A stretch of DNA of 59,136 bases from CAYJFG01 sp051881695 (GTDB taxonomy: Bacteria; Bacillota; Clostridia; Oscillospirales; Acutalibacteraceae): assembly GCA_051881695.1 (NCBI GenBank), contig JBJEQJ010000010.1:1-59136 (forward strand), in the 5' to 3' direction. Within the stretch, counting starts at the first letter, position 1. Every line of letters starts with the position of its first letter. The translations under genes and the position numbers were made by a program. The notes beneath the pieces are model-generated. The model did not search any database. It saw nothing but the letters and a program-made list of their open reading frames with translations, and was not told the origin of the DNA. Of the stretch, positions 16,038 to 25,029 are shown one piece after another.

Positions 16038-16972
16038 AAATAAAGAACTTTATCGGTAAATCAAAAGTTTTCTTCGGCATCTCGTTGGGAATATTCCTTG
16101 TAGGTATAATATGCAATATTGTGTTCGGCGTTAAGCTGGATATTCAGTTTACGGGCGGCGCTATTGTTGAATATGCATACACAGGACAGATTGACGAAAC
16201 AGAGCTTAAAAACTTTATTCAGGAAAAAACAGAACAGCAGGTTACTTTTAACGTGAGCAAAAACCTGATAGCCGGCGAGGAGAATTCCGATGACAGCTAC
16301 AAGGTATCTGTTCAGTTTGCAGGTGACAACGCTATAAGCTTAGATACTCAAAAGAATCTTACTGCAGCTTTGCAGGAGAAATATCCCGATAACAGCTTTG
16401 TTCAGAATGAAACAAAGTCTGTAGAGTCCTCAATGGGCTGGAGATTCTTTGCAAAATGTATTACGGCGGTTGCAGTTGCGTGTGCGCTTATGGTGCTTTA
16501 TGTAACCTTCAGATTTAAGAAGATAAGCGGTCTTTCCGCAGGTATGATGGCACTTGTTGCACTGTTCCACGATGTTCTGATGGTTTACTTCACATTTGTA
16601 ATATTACAAATGCCTATTGACAGTAACTTCATAGCAGTAGTTCTTATGATTCTCGGTTACTCGCTTAACGATACAATCGTTATCTACGACAGAGTAAGAG
16701 AAAACAGAGCCTTAGAGGGTGCTTCGGCTACAGCTGAGTTCCTCTACAACAAATCTGCTTCTCAGGTTTTAAAGAGAACTATCTGTACATCAATAACAAC
16801 GCTTACGGCTATCGGCTGTGTATATGCAGTATCGGTTATTTTCCAGTTGGATTCTGTTACTACCTTTGCACTTCCTATGATGATCGGTGTTATTTCCGGC
16901 TGCTACTCATCAATTTGCGTGGCAGGTCCGTTATGGGTTATGTGGCAAAACCACAAGAAGAAAAAGGCTTAA
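16034..16972 (+). CDS. secF: Protein translocase subunit SecF
   Basis: 312 residues. N-terminal helix (about 10-32), FTGGAIVEY motif, then five helices with the conserved AVVLMILGYSLNDTIVIYDRVRENR segment. It forms the SecDF complex with the preceding gene, overlapping it by 4 bp. Length and motif order are normal. The two-gene operon is closed by a terminator 23 bp downstream. Confidence 0.96.
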   Translation: MKIKNFIGKSKVFFGISLGIFLVGIICNIVFGVKLDIQFTGGAIVEYAYTGQIDETELKNFIQEKTEQQVTFNVSKNLIAGEENSDDSYKVSVQFAGDNAISLDTQKNLTAALQEKYPDNSFVQNETKSVESSMGWRFFAKCITAVAVACALMVLYVTFRFKKISGLSAGMMALVALFHDVLMVYFTFVILQMPIDSNFIAVVLMILGYSLNDTIVIYDRVRENRALEGASATAEFLYNKSASQVLKRTICTSITTLTAIGCVYAVSVIFQLDSVTTFALPMMIGVISGCYSSICVAGPLWVMWQNHKKKKA

Positions 16973-16995
16973 TGAAATTAAGACAAATTATTAAT

Positions 16996-17025
16996 GGGTA
17001 TGGCTCATATGAGCTGTACCCTTTT
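16996..17025 (+). terminator. Terminator after secF
   Basis: GGGTA tg GCTCA ta TGAGC tg TACCC followed by TTTT. The outer 5-bp and inner 5-bp stems are separated by a small internal loop. Confidence 0.8.
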
Positions 17026-17074
17026 AATTTTAAAATATGTTTTTACAATTTTATTTGCTTTACTCCTCTTAGCA

Positions 17075-17452
17075 TTACAGTATATTTTCAAATTTGGGTA
17101 ATTCAGAATCCACAATGGATTTTAGCTGTTCCTTTATTTTTTCACATTCTGCTAAAAATTCATCATTACCGCTTTCAATATATTTTTTGGCTGCGGCAAT
17201 ATCCATGGATACTAAGTCGATAGTATCGTGGTACAAAAAAATATCTAACAGCTCTTTTTTGCTGTCAAGCTCGCTTTTTGCGTTGCTTATCAGTAAAAGG
17301 GCTGTTTTTTTTTCGCCGTTTTCGTATTTGTGCTGTGCGCTTACTATTTTTTCTTTTATGCTGTTTGCGCTGTTAGTTGTAAAAATAAGCTCCATACTGC
17401 AAAGTACAACTGCAACAGCTGCTATTACTGCTGCTGCCCAAAGTCTTTTCAT
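17075..17452 (-). CDS. DUF4363 family membrane-anchored protein
   Basis: 125 residues. An N-terminal membrane helix (about 4-24) is followed by a helical, charged region outside the membrane (30-125). I match it to DUF4363, a family of unknown function found in spore-forming Clostridia and usually next to a DUF421 gene, as here. Its ATG overlaps the stop of the DUF421 gene by 4 bp, so the two are translationally coupled. No enzymatic motif is visible. The pair is transcribed away from gerKABC. Confidence 0.75.
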   Translation of the reverse strand: MKRLWAAAVIAAVAVVLCSMELIFTTNSANSIKEKIVSAQHKYENGEKKTALLLISNAKSELDSKKELLDIFLYHDTIDLVSMDIAAAKKYIESGNDEFLAECEKIKEQLKSIVDSELPKFENIL

Positions 17453-18129
17453 TTCTTTTCACGTTCCTTCATTATAATATTATAATCTTTATTTTTATTT
17501 GCGGTCATAATAAACACATCGCCAATATTTATATTGTTTTCTTTAAGCGTATCTGTTATCCATTTCCGGTCAATTCCGCACAGACTCATGGAATAATCGG
17601 AAAACTCGCCGTCGCTTATTATCACTGCCTCAATCCCCGGGTATTCATCCCTTATCCCCAGCTGTTCAAGGGTGGGGGTATCCTTTTTCGGCTTTTTCAG
17701 CACGCTCATCTGTCCGTTAGTTTCAACAATTGCATACATTACGTCCTCAATATTAAAAATTTCTTTCAGCCTTAGCTGTTCGCACAGGTCCTCTGTTGTC
17801 ATACGCAGCCTTTTAAGCTGGTTTTGCATAATTTCTCCGTCGCGTATTACTATCTGCGGCTTGCCGCAGATAAGGCGGCGAACCTTTGATTTTTTAAGCA
17901 TAATTATACTTAAAATAATTTCGCACAGCACTAAAATAAGTATCGGGATAAACCCGCTTAAAAGCGGCTGTGAGGTATTTTGCATTGGAATTGCCGCAAT
18001 ATCGGATATTAAAAGAGTAACTACAAGCTCAGTAGTTTGCAGCTCGCTTATCTGGCGCTTTCCCATTATTCTTATTGCAGCTATTATAACGCCGTACAAA
18101 AGTACCGTTCTTATTATAGAAATAAGCAT
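17449..18129 (-). CDS. DUF421 (YetF-type) membrane protein
   Basis: 226 residues. Three membrane helices in the first 80 residues with the family signature RIMGKRQISELQTTELVVTL (about 21-40), then a cytosolic domain with RLICGKPQIVIRDGEI and LRLKEIFNIEDVMYAIVE. DUF421 proteins are small inner-membrane proteins; several occur in spore membranes of Bacillus. The molecular role is not settled. It lies divergent to the gerKA operon and overlaps the DUF4363 gene by 4 bp, which suggests a forespore or germination link (inference). Confidence 0.88.
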   Translation of the reverse strand: MLISIIRTVLLYGVIIAAIRIMGKRQISELQTTELVVTLLISDIAAIPMQNTSQPLLSGFIPILILVLCEIILSIIMLKKSKVRRLICGKPQIVIRDGEIMQNQLKRLRMTTEDLCEQLRLKEIFNIEDVMYAIVETNGQMSVLKKPKKDTPTLEQLGIRDEYPGIEAVIISDGEFSDYSMSLCGIDRKWITDTLKENNINIGDVFIMTANKNKDYNIIMKEREKK

Positions 18130-18226
18130 AACAGCTCTCCTTCTTTCTGCTTTTCATAAAAACATTTCTTTGCTTTTAAAATATTGCTTACAGCCGCCTT
18201 TTCTTTTCTGTTTATTATTTTAAGTA

Positions 18227-18244
18227 GCATATTTTACAATATGC
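18227..18244. promoter_or_regulatory. Inverted repeat in the DUF421-gerKA divergent region
   Basis: GCATATT ttac AATATGC, perfect 7-bp arms, between the divergent DUF421 and gerKA genes. Its position suits an operator, but it could be a chance AT-rich palindrome. I see no convincing sigma-G promoter beside it. Confidence 0.35.
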
Positions 18245-18301
18245 GAATAAAAAGAAAGCAGCTGCAAAAATTATTATAAGATGTGCAAGGAGCAGTTGAA
18301 T

Positions 18302-19837
18302 ATGAAAATGATTAATAAACTTTTTAGCCTGTTTACACCTCAAAAAGAAACGCAGGCAAATACGGAAAAGCATAAAATTTTTACGGCGCTTTCAGATAAT
18401 ATAAAATTTATCCAAACTGCCTTTGGTAACAGCGCCGACCTTACAATAAAGAAATTTTTGTTAAGCGACAATACTTTGGCGGCGGTTATTACAATGGAGG
18501 GCATGGCTAATAAAGAAACGCTGGCTCTGACCATAACAAATCCTATAATCTCGGCGAAGCTGCCAAACCGTACAGATGTTGACAAAATGGAATATATAGA
18601 GCAAAGCGTGCTGTCTGCTTCAGAGGTAGTGAGGATAACCACCATAGAAGAAATATACAAGTTTTCAATGTCGGGCTTTGCAGTTATCCTTATTGACGGC
18701 GTTTGCAAGGGTTTATCCATAGGAGTACAGGGCTTCAGCTTCCGCAGCGTTTCGGAGCCGGAGGCGGAGGTGGTGCAGAAAGGCTCCAGAGAAGGCTTTG
18801 TAGAGCCTCTTCGCATTAATATGACTCTTATCCGCAGACGGCTGAAAACGCCGGATTTAAAATTTGAAACGATGACCGTGGGTGATATAAGCCAAACAGA
18901 TATTTGCCTTTGCTACTTGCAAAGCAGCGTATCAAAAGGGATACTTAATGAGCTTAAAAAACGCTTGAAAAATGCAAAGCTTGATACTGTATTTGCGGCG
19001 GGGTATTTGTCGCCGTTTCTCGAAAACGAAAACGACCTTTCGCTTTTCAGCGGAGTAGGCATAACGGAACGTCCCGACACCGTATGCGGAAAAATCAACG
19101 AGGGCAGAATTGCAATAATAATTGACGGCACACCGAGCGTTTTAATAGTTCCGCACCTTTTTGTAGAGAGCTTTCAGGCAGTTGACGATTACTCAAACAG
19201 AGCGTACTTTGCCACCTTTACAAGATGGCTTAAATATCTTTCTTTTTTCGTTGCAGTATTAACACCGGGACTTTACGTTGCAGTTGCAACCTTTAATCCG
19301 GAGCTTTTTCCGGAACAGCTATTATCCAAGGTTGCCTCGTCAATAGCAGATACCCCCTTTTCGCTTATGGCGGAGGTGCTTGTTATCCACTTTATCTACG
19401 AAATTATGCGCGAGGCAGGGCTTAGACTTCCGCGTCCCTTGGGACACGCCGTAAGTATTGTCGGCGCCCTTGTTATAGGCGAAACTGCCGTAAACGCAGG
19501 ACTGATAGGTGCGCCTACACTTATGGTGGTGGCAATAACTGCAATTTCATCGTATGTAATACCTGACCTTTATCCGCCAATAGCTATACTGAGGATTTTC
19601 TTTATACTTGCCGGCGGCGTCGGAGGAATATGGGGAATAGTTTTGCTGTTTTGTACGGTGCTTGTAAACATCTGCGGAAAATTAAGCTTCGGAGTTCCGT
19701 ACGCAACTCCGGTTGCTCCGTTTTCGGTTTTCGGTATGAGAGACGTTCTTATAAGAGCAGGCTGGAAATCGCTTGCTAAAAAACGCAATCTTGTGCAGAA
19801 TCAGACAGGCTGTGAGCAGTTTGACAAGGGGGAGTAG
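18302..19837 (+). CDS. gerKA: GerA-family spore germinant receptor A subunit
   Basis: 511 residues from ATG 18302, preceded by AAGGAG at 18287-18292. The N-terminal soluble half contains the family segments GFSFRSVSEPEAEVVQKG and REGFVEPLRINMTLIRRRL (about 145-180); the C-terminal half has four to five membrane helices with FTRWLKYLSFFVAVLTPG and REAGLRLPRPLGHAVSI. It is part of the inner spore membrane receptor that senses germinants. One base separates its stop from gerKB. The 'K' designation follows clostridial usage and the ligand is not deducible. Confidence 0.95.
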   Translation: MKMINKLFSLFTPQKETQANTEKHKIFTALSDNIKFIQTAFGNSADLTIKKFLLSDNTLAAVITMEGMANKETLALTITNPIISAKLPNRTDVDKMEYIEQSVLSASEVVRITTIEEIYKFSMSGFAVILIDGVCKGLSIGVQGFSFRSVSEPEAEVVQKGSREGFVEPLRINMTLIRRRLKTPDLKFETMTVGDISQTDICLCYLQSSVSKGILNELKKRLKNAKLDTVFAAGYLSPFLENENDLSLFSGVGITERPDTVCGKINEGRIAIIIDGTPSVLIVPHLFVESFQAVDDYSNRAYFATFTRWLKYLSFFVAVLTPGLYVAVATFNPELFPEQLLSKVASSIADTPFSLMAEVLVIHFIYEIMREAGLRLPRPLGHAVSIVGALVIGETAVNAGLIGAPTLMVVAITAISSYVIPDLYPPIAILRIFFILAGGVGGIWGIVLLFCTVLVNICGKLSFGVPYATPVAPFSVFGMRDVLIRAGWKSLAKKRNLVQNQTGCEQFDKGE

Positions 19838-19838
19838 C

Positions 19839-20918
19839 GTGCAAAGTATTCAAAAGAAAGTAAAAATATCTGCTTCTCAGCTGTTTATTATGCTGTTTTT
19901 AAGCAGAACGGTAGTAAGTATTACCTACAGCGCTTATGTGGCAGATGTAAATAATATGTGGGATGTAATACCTGCGTGCTTAACATCCTTTTTTCTTACG
20001 CTTATTATGGCGGCTCCGGTATATTTTCTGTATAAAAAAAGCGGACAAATAAGCGTATTGGACTGTGCTCACAATGCATTTAAGCGCCTTTTTCCTCTGT
20101 TTGCTATTGTTTACGCTATATATTTTCTTTGGGTGCTTTGCTACACGCTTTCAATCTTTGATTTATTTGTTACAGACGTAATGAACGTGAAAATTTCAGC
20201 TGCCTTTTTGTCGTTTGCCGTTATCGCCGCCTCCGTTTACGGCGCATTTAAAGGAGTAGAGGCTCTTGCACGCACATCTACGTTGATTTTTGCGCTGACA
20301 GCCGCAGTTTTCATTTTTTTGGCGTTCGCTTTATTTGCACAGACAGATGAAAACAATTATAAGCCCTTTTTTTATAACGGAGCAGGTTCCTTTTTTTACG
20401 GAGTGCTGATTATGCTTGCAAGAAATTCCTGCATACCTGCAATGGCGGTGCTTTTGCCAATGGTAAAAAACAACGGCAAGGGAATAAAAAAGGGTATAGC
20501 CTTTTGGTGCTTCGGTGTTTATGCCTCTGCCGCATTAATTATATTTTTGACAGTAGGTGTTTTGGGAGATTATTTAACAACCCAGCCGTTCCCGATTTAC
20601 ACGGCAGCAGGCGTTGCAGGTGTGGGAGTTGTTCAAAGGCTGGACTCGATTTTTTTGGGAGTGTGGACGGCAGGCATATTCTTAAAAAGCGCCCTGTTTA
20701 TTTTGCTGGTTTCACTCTGCATAAAAAAAATATGGGGCGAAAAGGCGGCAAAGCTTTCAATACCGATAACCGGTGCGGCAGTACTGCTTATCTCATACGG
20801 AATAAGCAAATCGCACTTATTGCAGTCGATAGTGTTCAGCAACAGCGTTTTGCTTGCGCTCACAATTCTTGCCACAGTTATACTGCCGCTTGTTCTGCTT
20901 ATTAAAAACAGGGGATGA
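19839..20918 (+). CDS. gerKB: GerA-family germinant receptor B subunit (permease-like)
   Basis: 359 residues from GTG 19839, with AAGGGGGAG at 19826-19834 overlapping the end of gerKA. A ten-helix amino-acid-permease-like protein: starts KISASQLFIMLFLSRT, then repeated hydrophobic segments to the end. GerB subunits hold the germinant-binding pocket and share the APC-transporter fold. Tight spacing with gerKA and gerKC shows a single operon. Confidence 0.93.
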   Translation: MQSIQKKVKISASQLFIMLFLSRTVVSITYSAYVADVNNMWDVIPACLTSFFLTLIMAAPVYFLYKKSGQISVLDCAHNAFKRLFPLFAIVYAIYFLWVLCYTLSIFDLFVTDVMNVKISAAFLSFAVIAASVYGAFKGVEALARTSTLIFALTAAVFIFLAFALFAQTDENNYKPFFYNGAGSFFYGVLIMLARNSCIPAMAVLLPMVKNNGKGIKKGIAFWCFGVYASAALIIFLTVGVLGDYLTTQPFPIYTAAGVAGVGVVQRLDSIFLGVWTAGIFLKSALFILLVSLCIKKIWGEKAAKLSIPITGAAVLLISYGISKSHLLQSIVFSNSVLLALTILATVILPLVLLIKNRG

Positions 20919-20922
20919 TAAT

Positions 20923-21954
20923 TTGAAAAAAGTAATCTGTTTTCTTCTGTGCCTTGCGGTATTAATAAATTTTACCTCCTGCACAGGCTCAAAACAGCTT
21001 GATCAAAGGCTGATAATTCAGGGGATAGGAATAGACAGACACGATGACGGATATTTTATAACCGTTATGTATATAGATACCGAAGCGCAGTCTGAGCAAA
21101 GCACAAAAACTCTTACCGCTAACGGAATAACAGTTGCAGACGCATTTGCAAATACAATACTAAAAACAGGCAAAGAACCGCTTTACAGCCAGAATCAGTT
21201 TATACTTTTAGGCAAAAATACAGCACAAGCAGGCTATGAGCAGGCACTGGATTTTTTCACGCAGTATTATGAGGCGCGTCCTAATGTAAACGTATTTGTT
21301 GCAGAAGAAAGTGCAAATGCACTTATGACAGCTTCGTCTGCTTCTCCGAAGAGTATAAGCAACATCTCACAGTCTACTGTAAAAAGCGGAAGAACAATAT
21401 GCTCAACGCTTTTACAGCTTGAAAACGACCGTTTAAACGGTTATTCCTCACCAAAAACTACGCAGCTTACAATTGACGGAGAGCAGCTTAAAGCAGACGG
21501 TACGGCTGTTTTTATTTCAGATAAATATGCATACAGCCTGAGTGAGGAGGAATCCTTAGCAGCGCTTTTAATAAGCGGAAAGGCAGATACGGCAGGCGAG
21601 CTGATAATAGAAGACTCAAATGACAGCGACTTTGTTTTGTCAAAATGTAAAAGCAGTATAAATTCATATGTTGAAAATAACAGAGTATATTTTACTGTTG
21701 AAATAAACGCGCAGGCAGATGTATATGAGCAGTATCCTGATAAAGCAAGGCTTAAATCGCTTATCGAAAAGCGTATAATAAGAATGTGTACGCAGGCTGT
21801 AAAAAAATGTATTGTGCAGTACAAATCTGATGTATTCGGCTTTAACAGAGCGCTTTTAAGGCAGAATACAGACTTTTTCAAAAACGCAGAAAATGTCATA
21901 GATGCCCTTTACAGGGCGGAATATAAAATCAGTCCGAAAATAAGCGTAAGCTAA
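20923..21954 (+). CDS. gerKC: GerA-family germinant receptor C subunit, lipoprotein
   Basis: 343 residues from TTG 20923, which follows AGGGGATG and gives a short lipoprotein signal: KKVICFLLCLAVLINFTSC with Cys as the likely lipid attachment site. A longer frame from 20854 would sit inside gerKB. The mature domain begins KQLDQRLIIQGIGIDRHDDG, the hallmark Ger(x)C opening. It completes the gerK A-B-C operon. About 270 bp with no recognisable gene follow before hprK. Confidence 0.92.
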   Translation: MKKVICFLLCLAVLINFTSCTGSKQLDQRLIIQGIGIDRHDDGYFITVMYIDTEAQSEQSTKTLTANGITVADAFANTILKTGKEPLYSQNQFILLGKNTAQAGYEQALDFFTQYYEARPNVNVFVAEESANALMTASSASPKSISNISQSTVKSGRTICSTLLQLENDRLNGYSSPKTTQLTIDGEQLKADGTAVFISDKYAYSLSEEESLAALLISGKADTAGELIIEDSNDSDFVLSKCKSSINSYVENNRVYFTVEINAQADVYEQYPDKARLKSLIEKRIIRMCTQAVKKCIVQYKSDVFGFNRALLRQNTDFFKNAENVIDALYRAEYKISPKISVS

Positions 21955-22227
21955 GGGGCATCTGAAAAAAGAAAAATGACTTAATATTTTGCTGAGATGA
22001 AGTGAGTTAAAGCGAAAAGCGGATAAGTAATTCCGTATTTCAGCATTTTTCGCAAAGAAATCACCCATATTAACAGGAGCAGATATTTGTTTTGAATTTT
22101 TAAGTGTATCCTAAGATAATTTTACTTAAAACCCCTTTTAAATACTGAAAATTTAATGTATAATGAATAAGTGATTTTTTATTTTGAAATAGCTGAAAGA
22201 CAAAATAACAGTAAAGGGTGTTTGGAA

Positions 22228-23193
22228 ATGGCGGCTGAATTTACGGTATCACTTGCAAATATAATTGAAGAATTATCTTTAAAAACAGTTTTTACACCGG
22301 AGGACCCGGAAAAAATATTAATATCCTCACGAGATATAGACAGACCGGGACTTGAACTTACAGGGTATCTGGAGTTTTTTGATAAAAACAGAATTATTGT
22401 TTTAGGAAATACAGAGCTTTCATATCTTTCAACTCTGACAAAAGAGGAAAAGGTGCGTATTTTAAGCGCTATTATAGAGCGCAGGCCGCCGGCGATTATA
22501 ATATCAAGAGGAATAGAGGCTTCCGCAGAGCTTCTGGAAATATGCAAGGATAACAGCGTTCCTGTTTTATCAAGCGCAGATACAACCTCTTCCCTTACAG
22601 CGGCGCTTGTTTCTCACCTTAACGTAGAGCTTGCCCCCAGGCTTACCCGCCACGGAGTGCTTGTTGAGGTATACGGTGAAGGAATACTGCTTACGGGTGA
22701 CAGCGGAGTAGGTAAAAGCGAAACAGCCATAGAGCTTATAAAAAGAGGCCATCGCTTAATTGCAGACGACGCTGTTGAAATAAGAAAGGTGTCTAAAAAA
22801 TCTCTTGTCGGTTCATCTCCGGAAAACATAAGGCACTTTATAGAGCTGCGCGGCATAGGCATAATTAACGCAAGGCGTATTTTCGGTATGGGTGCTGTAA
22901 AGCTCACCGAAAAAATAGATATGGTAATAAATATGGAGATATGGGACAGCTCAAAGGTTTATGACCGTATGGGTATGGACAATGAATATACCGAGATTTT
23001 GGGCATAGAGGTTCCCATACTTACAATTCCGGTAAAGCCGGGCAGAAACCTTGCAGTTATTATCGAGGTTGCTGCTATGAACAACAGGCAGAAGAAGATG
23101 GGCTATAATGCTGCGCAGGAGCTGCTTGCAAGTCTTGGTATGGAATTTTCAAAGGACGAGGTAAGCGGCAAAAACAAAATTGACTGGGTTTAA
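22228..23193 (+). CDS. hprK: HPr kinase/phosphorylase
   Basis: 321 residues from ATG 22228 (MAAEFTVSLANIIEEL), the usual family start; the earlier in-frame codon at 22171 is not supported. N-terminal regulatory domain to about 130, H142 in RHGVL, Walker A GDSGVGKS (157-164), D180-D181, and the family signature ELRGIGIINARRIFG (206-220). It phosphorylates HPr on a serine in response to ATP and glycolytic intermediates, driving CcpA-type catabolite repression. A TATAAT lies at 22159-22164 but without a good -35. It heads the hprK-PHP-murB cluster. Confidence 0.95.
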   Translation: MAAEFTVSLANIIEELSLKTVFTPEDPEKILISSRDIDRPGLELTGYLEFFDKNRIIVLGNTELSYLSTLTKEEKVRILSAIIERRPPAIIISRGIEASAELLEICKDNSVPVLSSADTTSSLTAALVSHLNVELAPRLTRHGVLVEVYGEGILLTGDSGVGKSETAIELIKRGHRLIADDAVEIRKVSKKSLVGSSPENIRHFIELRGIGIINARRIFGMGAVKLTEKIDMVINMEIWDSSKVYDRMGMDNEYTEILGIEVPILTIPVKPGRNLAVIIEVAAMNNRQKKMGYNAAQELLASLGMEFSKDEVSGKNKIDWV

Positions 23194-23209
23194 TTAAGGA
23201 GTAAAAATT

Positions 23210-23935
23210 ATGAGAATAATTGCAGATACTCACACTCACACTATCGCCTCCACTCACGCATACTCAACGGCGCAGGAAATGATAAAGGCGGCAAGCGAGC
23301 AGGGACTTTACGCCATTGCGCTTACCGACCACAGCTATGATATGCCGGGTGCGCCCGGTACATGGTACTTTGACAATCTGCGTGCTATTCCGGAGGAAAT
23401 GTACGGTGTTCGTGTTTTAAGAGGAGCAGAGGCAAATGTTGTTGATTATACCGGCAGGCTTGATTTGCCGGAGTATTTGCAGAAATCACTTGAATGGATA
23501 GTAGCGTCAATTCACAGAGATACCCTAAAGGATGAGCCGCCGACGGTGGAACGCTGCACGCAGCTGTGGCTTAATATATGTAAAAATCCTTATGTAAGAG
23601 TAATAGGTCACAGCGGAAACGAGGATTATAAGTACGATTACGAAAAAGTAATTCCGGAGTTTGGAAAAAACGGCAAGCTTGTAGAAATTAATAATGCGTC
23701 GTTTAAGGTACGTCAGAAATCACTTTACAACTGTATTGAGATAGCAAAAATTTGTAAAAAATACAGCGTGCCTGTTGTGGTGAATTCAGACGCACACTTT
23801 TCAACAGCAGTAGGCAGAGTAGACGATGCACTTAGCATACTTAAGGAAATTGATTTTCCCCGTGAGCTGATAATTAATTCAAGCAAAGAAAAACTAAAGG
23901 CATATATTGAAAAATATGTAACTACGCTGAGGTAA
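23210..23935 (+). CDS. PHP-domain phosphoesterase (YcdX type)
   Basis: 241 residues. Metal-binding motifs of the PHP fold in order: DTHTHT (6-11), TDHSYD, RGAEANV, SIHRD, GHSGNEDY, and NSDAH near the C-terminus. Such proteins are trinuclear-metal phosphatases of the histidinol-phosphatase superfamily; the substrate is unknown. It sits 16 bp after hprK and 11 bp before murB, a position it keeps in many Clostridia. ATG at 23210 follows AAGGAG. Confidence 0.88.
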   Translation: MRIIADTHTHTIASTHAYSTAQEMIKAASEQGLYAIALTDHSYDMPGAPGTWYFDNLRAIPEEMYGVRVLRGAEANVVDYTGRLDLPEYLQKSLEWIVASIHRDTLKDEPPTVERCTQLWLNICKNPYVRVIGHSGNEDYKYDYEKVIPEFGKNGKLVEINNASFKVRQKSLYNCIEIAKICKKYSVPVVVNSDAHFSTAVGRVDDALSILKEIDFPRELIINSSKEKLKAYIEKYVTTLR

Positions 23936-23946
23936 ACGGAGGATAT

Positions 23947-24852
23947 ATGGCGAATATTGAAAAAATAATAAAAACGGCAAAGGAAAGCGGCTGTGAGGTT
24001 AGACTAAACGAGCCGATGAAAATACACACCTCGTTTAAAATAGGCGGAAACGCAAGTCTTTTTATAAGGGTGAACAGTCTTAGCGGATTAAAGCAGATTG
24101 TTAAGGTCTGTAAGGAAGAAGACTATCCTACGTTTGTTTTAGGTAAGGGGTCAAATATTCTTGTATCGGACGAGGGGATGAACTGCGCCGTTATTAAGCT
24201 TGGCGGCGATTTTAACGCAATCACTCTTGTTGATGACGACACCGTTTACTGCGGTGCGGCTGTAAGTCTTGCAAAGCTTTGTACCTTTGCTGCAGACAAT
24301 TCATTAAGCGGTTTGGAATTTGCGTGGGGTATACCCGGCTCGGCAGGCGGTGCGGCGTATATGAACGCCGGAGCATACGGCGGAGAGATGAAGGATGTTT
24401 TGCTTTGCTGTAACCATTTGTCGCCAAATGGAGAAACAGGGACATTTTCAAAAAAAGAGCTTGATTTATCCTACCGTCACAGCGTATATTCAGATAAGGA
24501 CTACATAATAACAGGACTTACAGTTAAGCTTATTAAAGATTCCGAAACGGAAATTCGCAAAAGAATGGATGACTTTATGTTCAGAAGAAAGTCTAAGCAG
24601 CCGCTTGAATACCCAAGCGCAGGCAGTGTTTTTAAACGCCCGGAGGGGTATTTTGCAGGCACGCTTATTGAGCAGTCCGGACTGAAGGGATGCACAATAG
24701 GCGGCGCACAGGTAAGCGAGAAGCATGCCGGGTTTATTATTAATAAGGGTGACGCCAGTGCAGGGGATGTTAAAGACTTAATAGCCCATGTGCAAAAGAC
24801 TGTTTTTGAAAAGTATTCGGTTAATTTGGAATGTGAAGTAAGATTTGTCTGA
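23947..24852 (+). CDS. murB: UDP-N-acetylenolpyruvoylglucosamine reductase
   Basis: 301 residues, type IIb length. FAD-binding segments VLGKGSNILVSDEG and GLEFAWGIPGSAGGAAYMNAGAYGGEM; substrate/catalytic segments YRHSVYS, YPSAGSVFKRPEG (proton-donor Ser) and GGAQVSEKHAGFIIN, with a C-terminal Glu in LECEVRF. It uses NADPH to make UDP-MurNAc for peptidoglycan. ATG at 23947 follows GGAGG. In this genome the following gene is a glycosyltransferase rather than rapZ. Confidence 0.96.
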   Translation: MANIEKIIKTAKESGCEVRLNEPMKIHTSFKIGGNASLFIRVNSLSGLKQIVKVCKEEDYPTFVLGKGSNILVSDEGMNCAVIKLGGDFNAITLVDDDTVYCGAAVSLAKLCTFAADNSLSGLEFAWGIPGSAGGAAYMNAGAYGGEMKDVLLCCNHLSPNGETGTFSKKELDLSYRHSVYSDKDYIITGLTVKLIKDSETEIRKRMDDFMFRRKSKQPLEYPSAGSVFKRPEGYFAGTLIEQSGLKGCTIGGAQVSEKHAGFIINKGDASAGDVKDLIAHVQKTVFEKYSVNLECEVRFV

Positions 24853-25029
24853 TATATTGTCACCGTTTTGTTAATGGAAAAGTATATTAAATAAATGAAT
24901 CCCGCAACCGCTTTGCATTTTACTTTCATTGTTAAAGGAAGGCAAAAACAGCAATAAGCCCTTGTCGAAAGAGAAATTCAGCGTCAGCCTCCGGGGGATT
25001 CTTAACATCAATTTGTAAGGAGAACAGAA
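24853..25029. other. Spacer between murB and the glycosyltransferase; possible decayed repeat
   Basis: The end of this spacer (about 24957-25002) contains CCCTTGTCGAAAG ... AGCCTCCGGGGGATTCTT, which has the CCTCC and GGGGGATTCT blocks seen in the small repeats near pyrB. I read it as a possible degenerate interspersed repeat beside an inserted gene. No gene is visible. Confidence 0.35.

Noticed and set aside
21955..22227. A third mobile or repeat element between gerKC and hprK
   Set aside because: The stretch has some repeat-like look, but I found no terminal inverted repeats and no match within the window.
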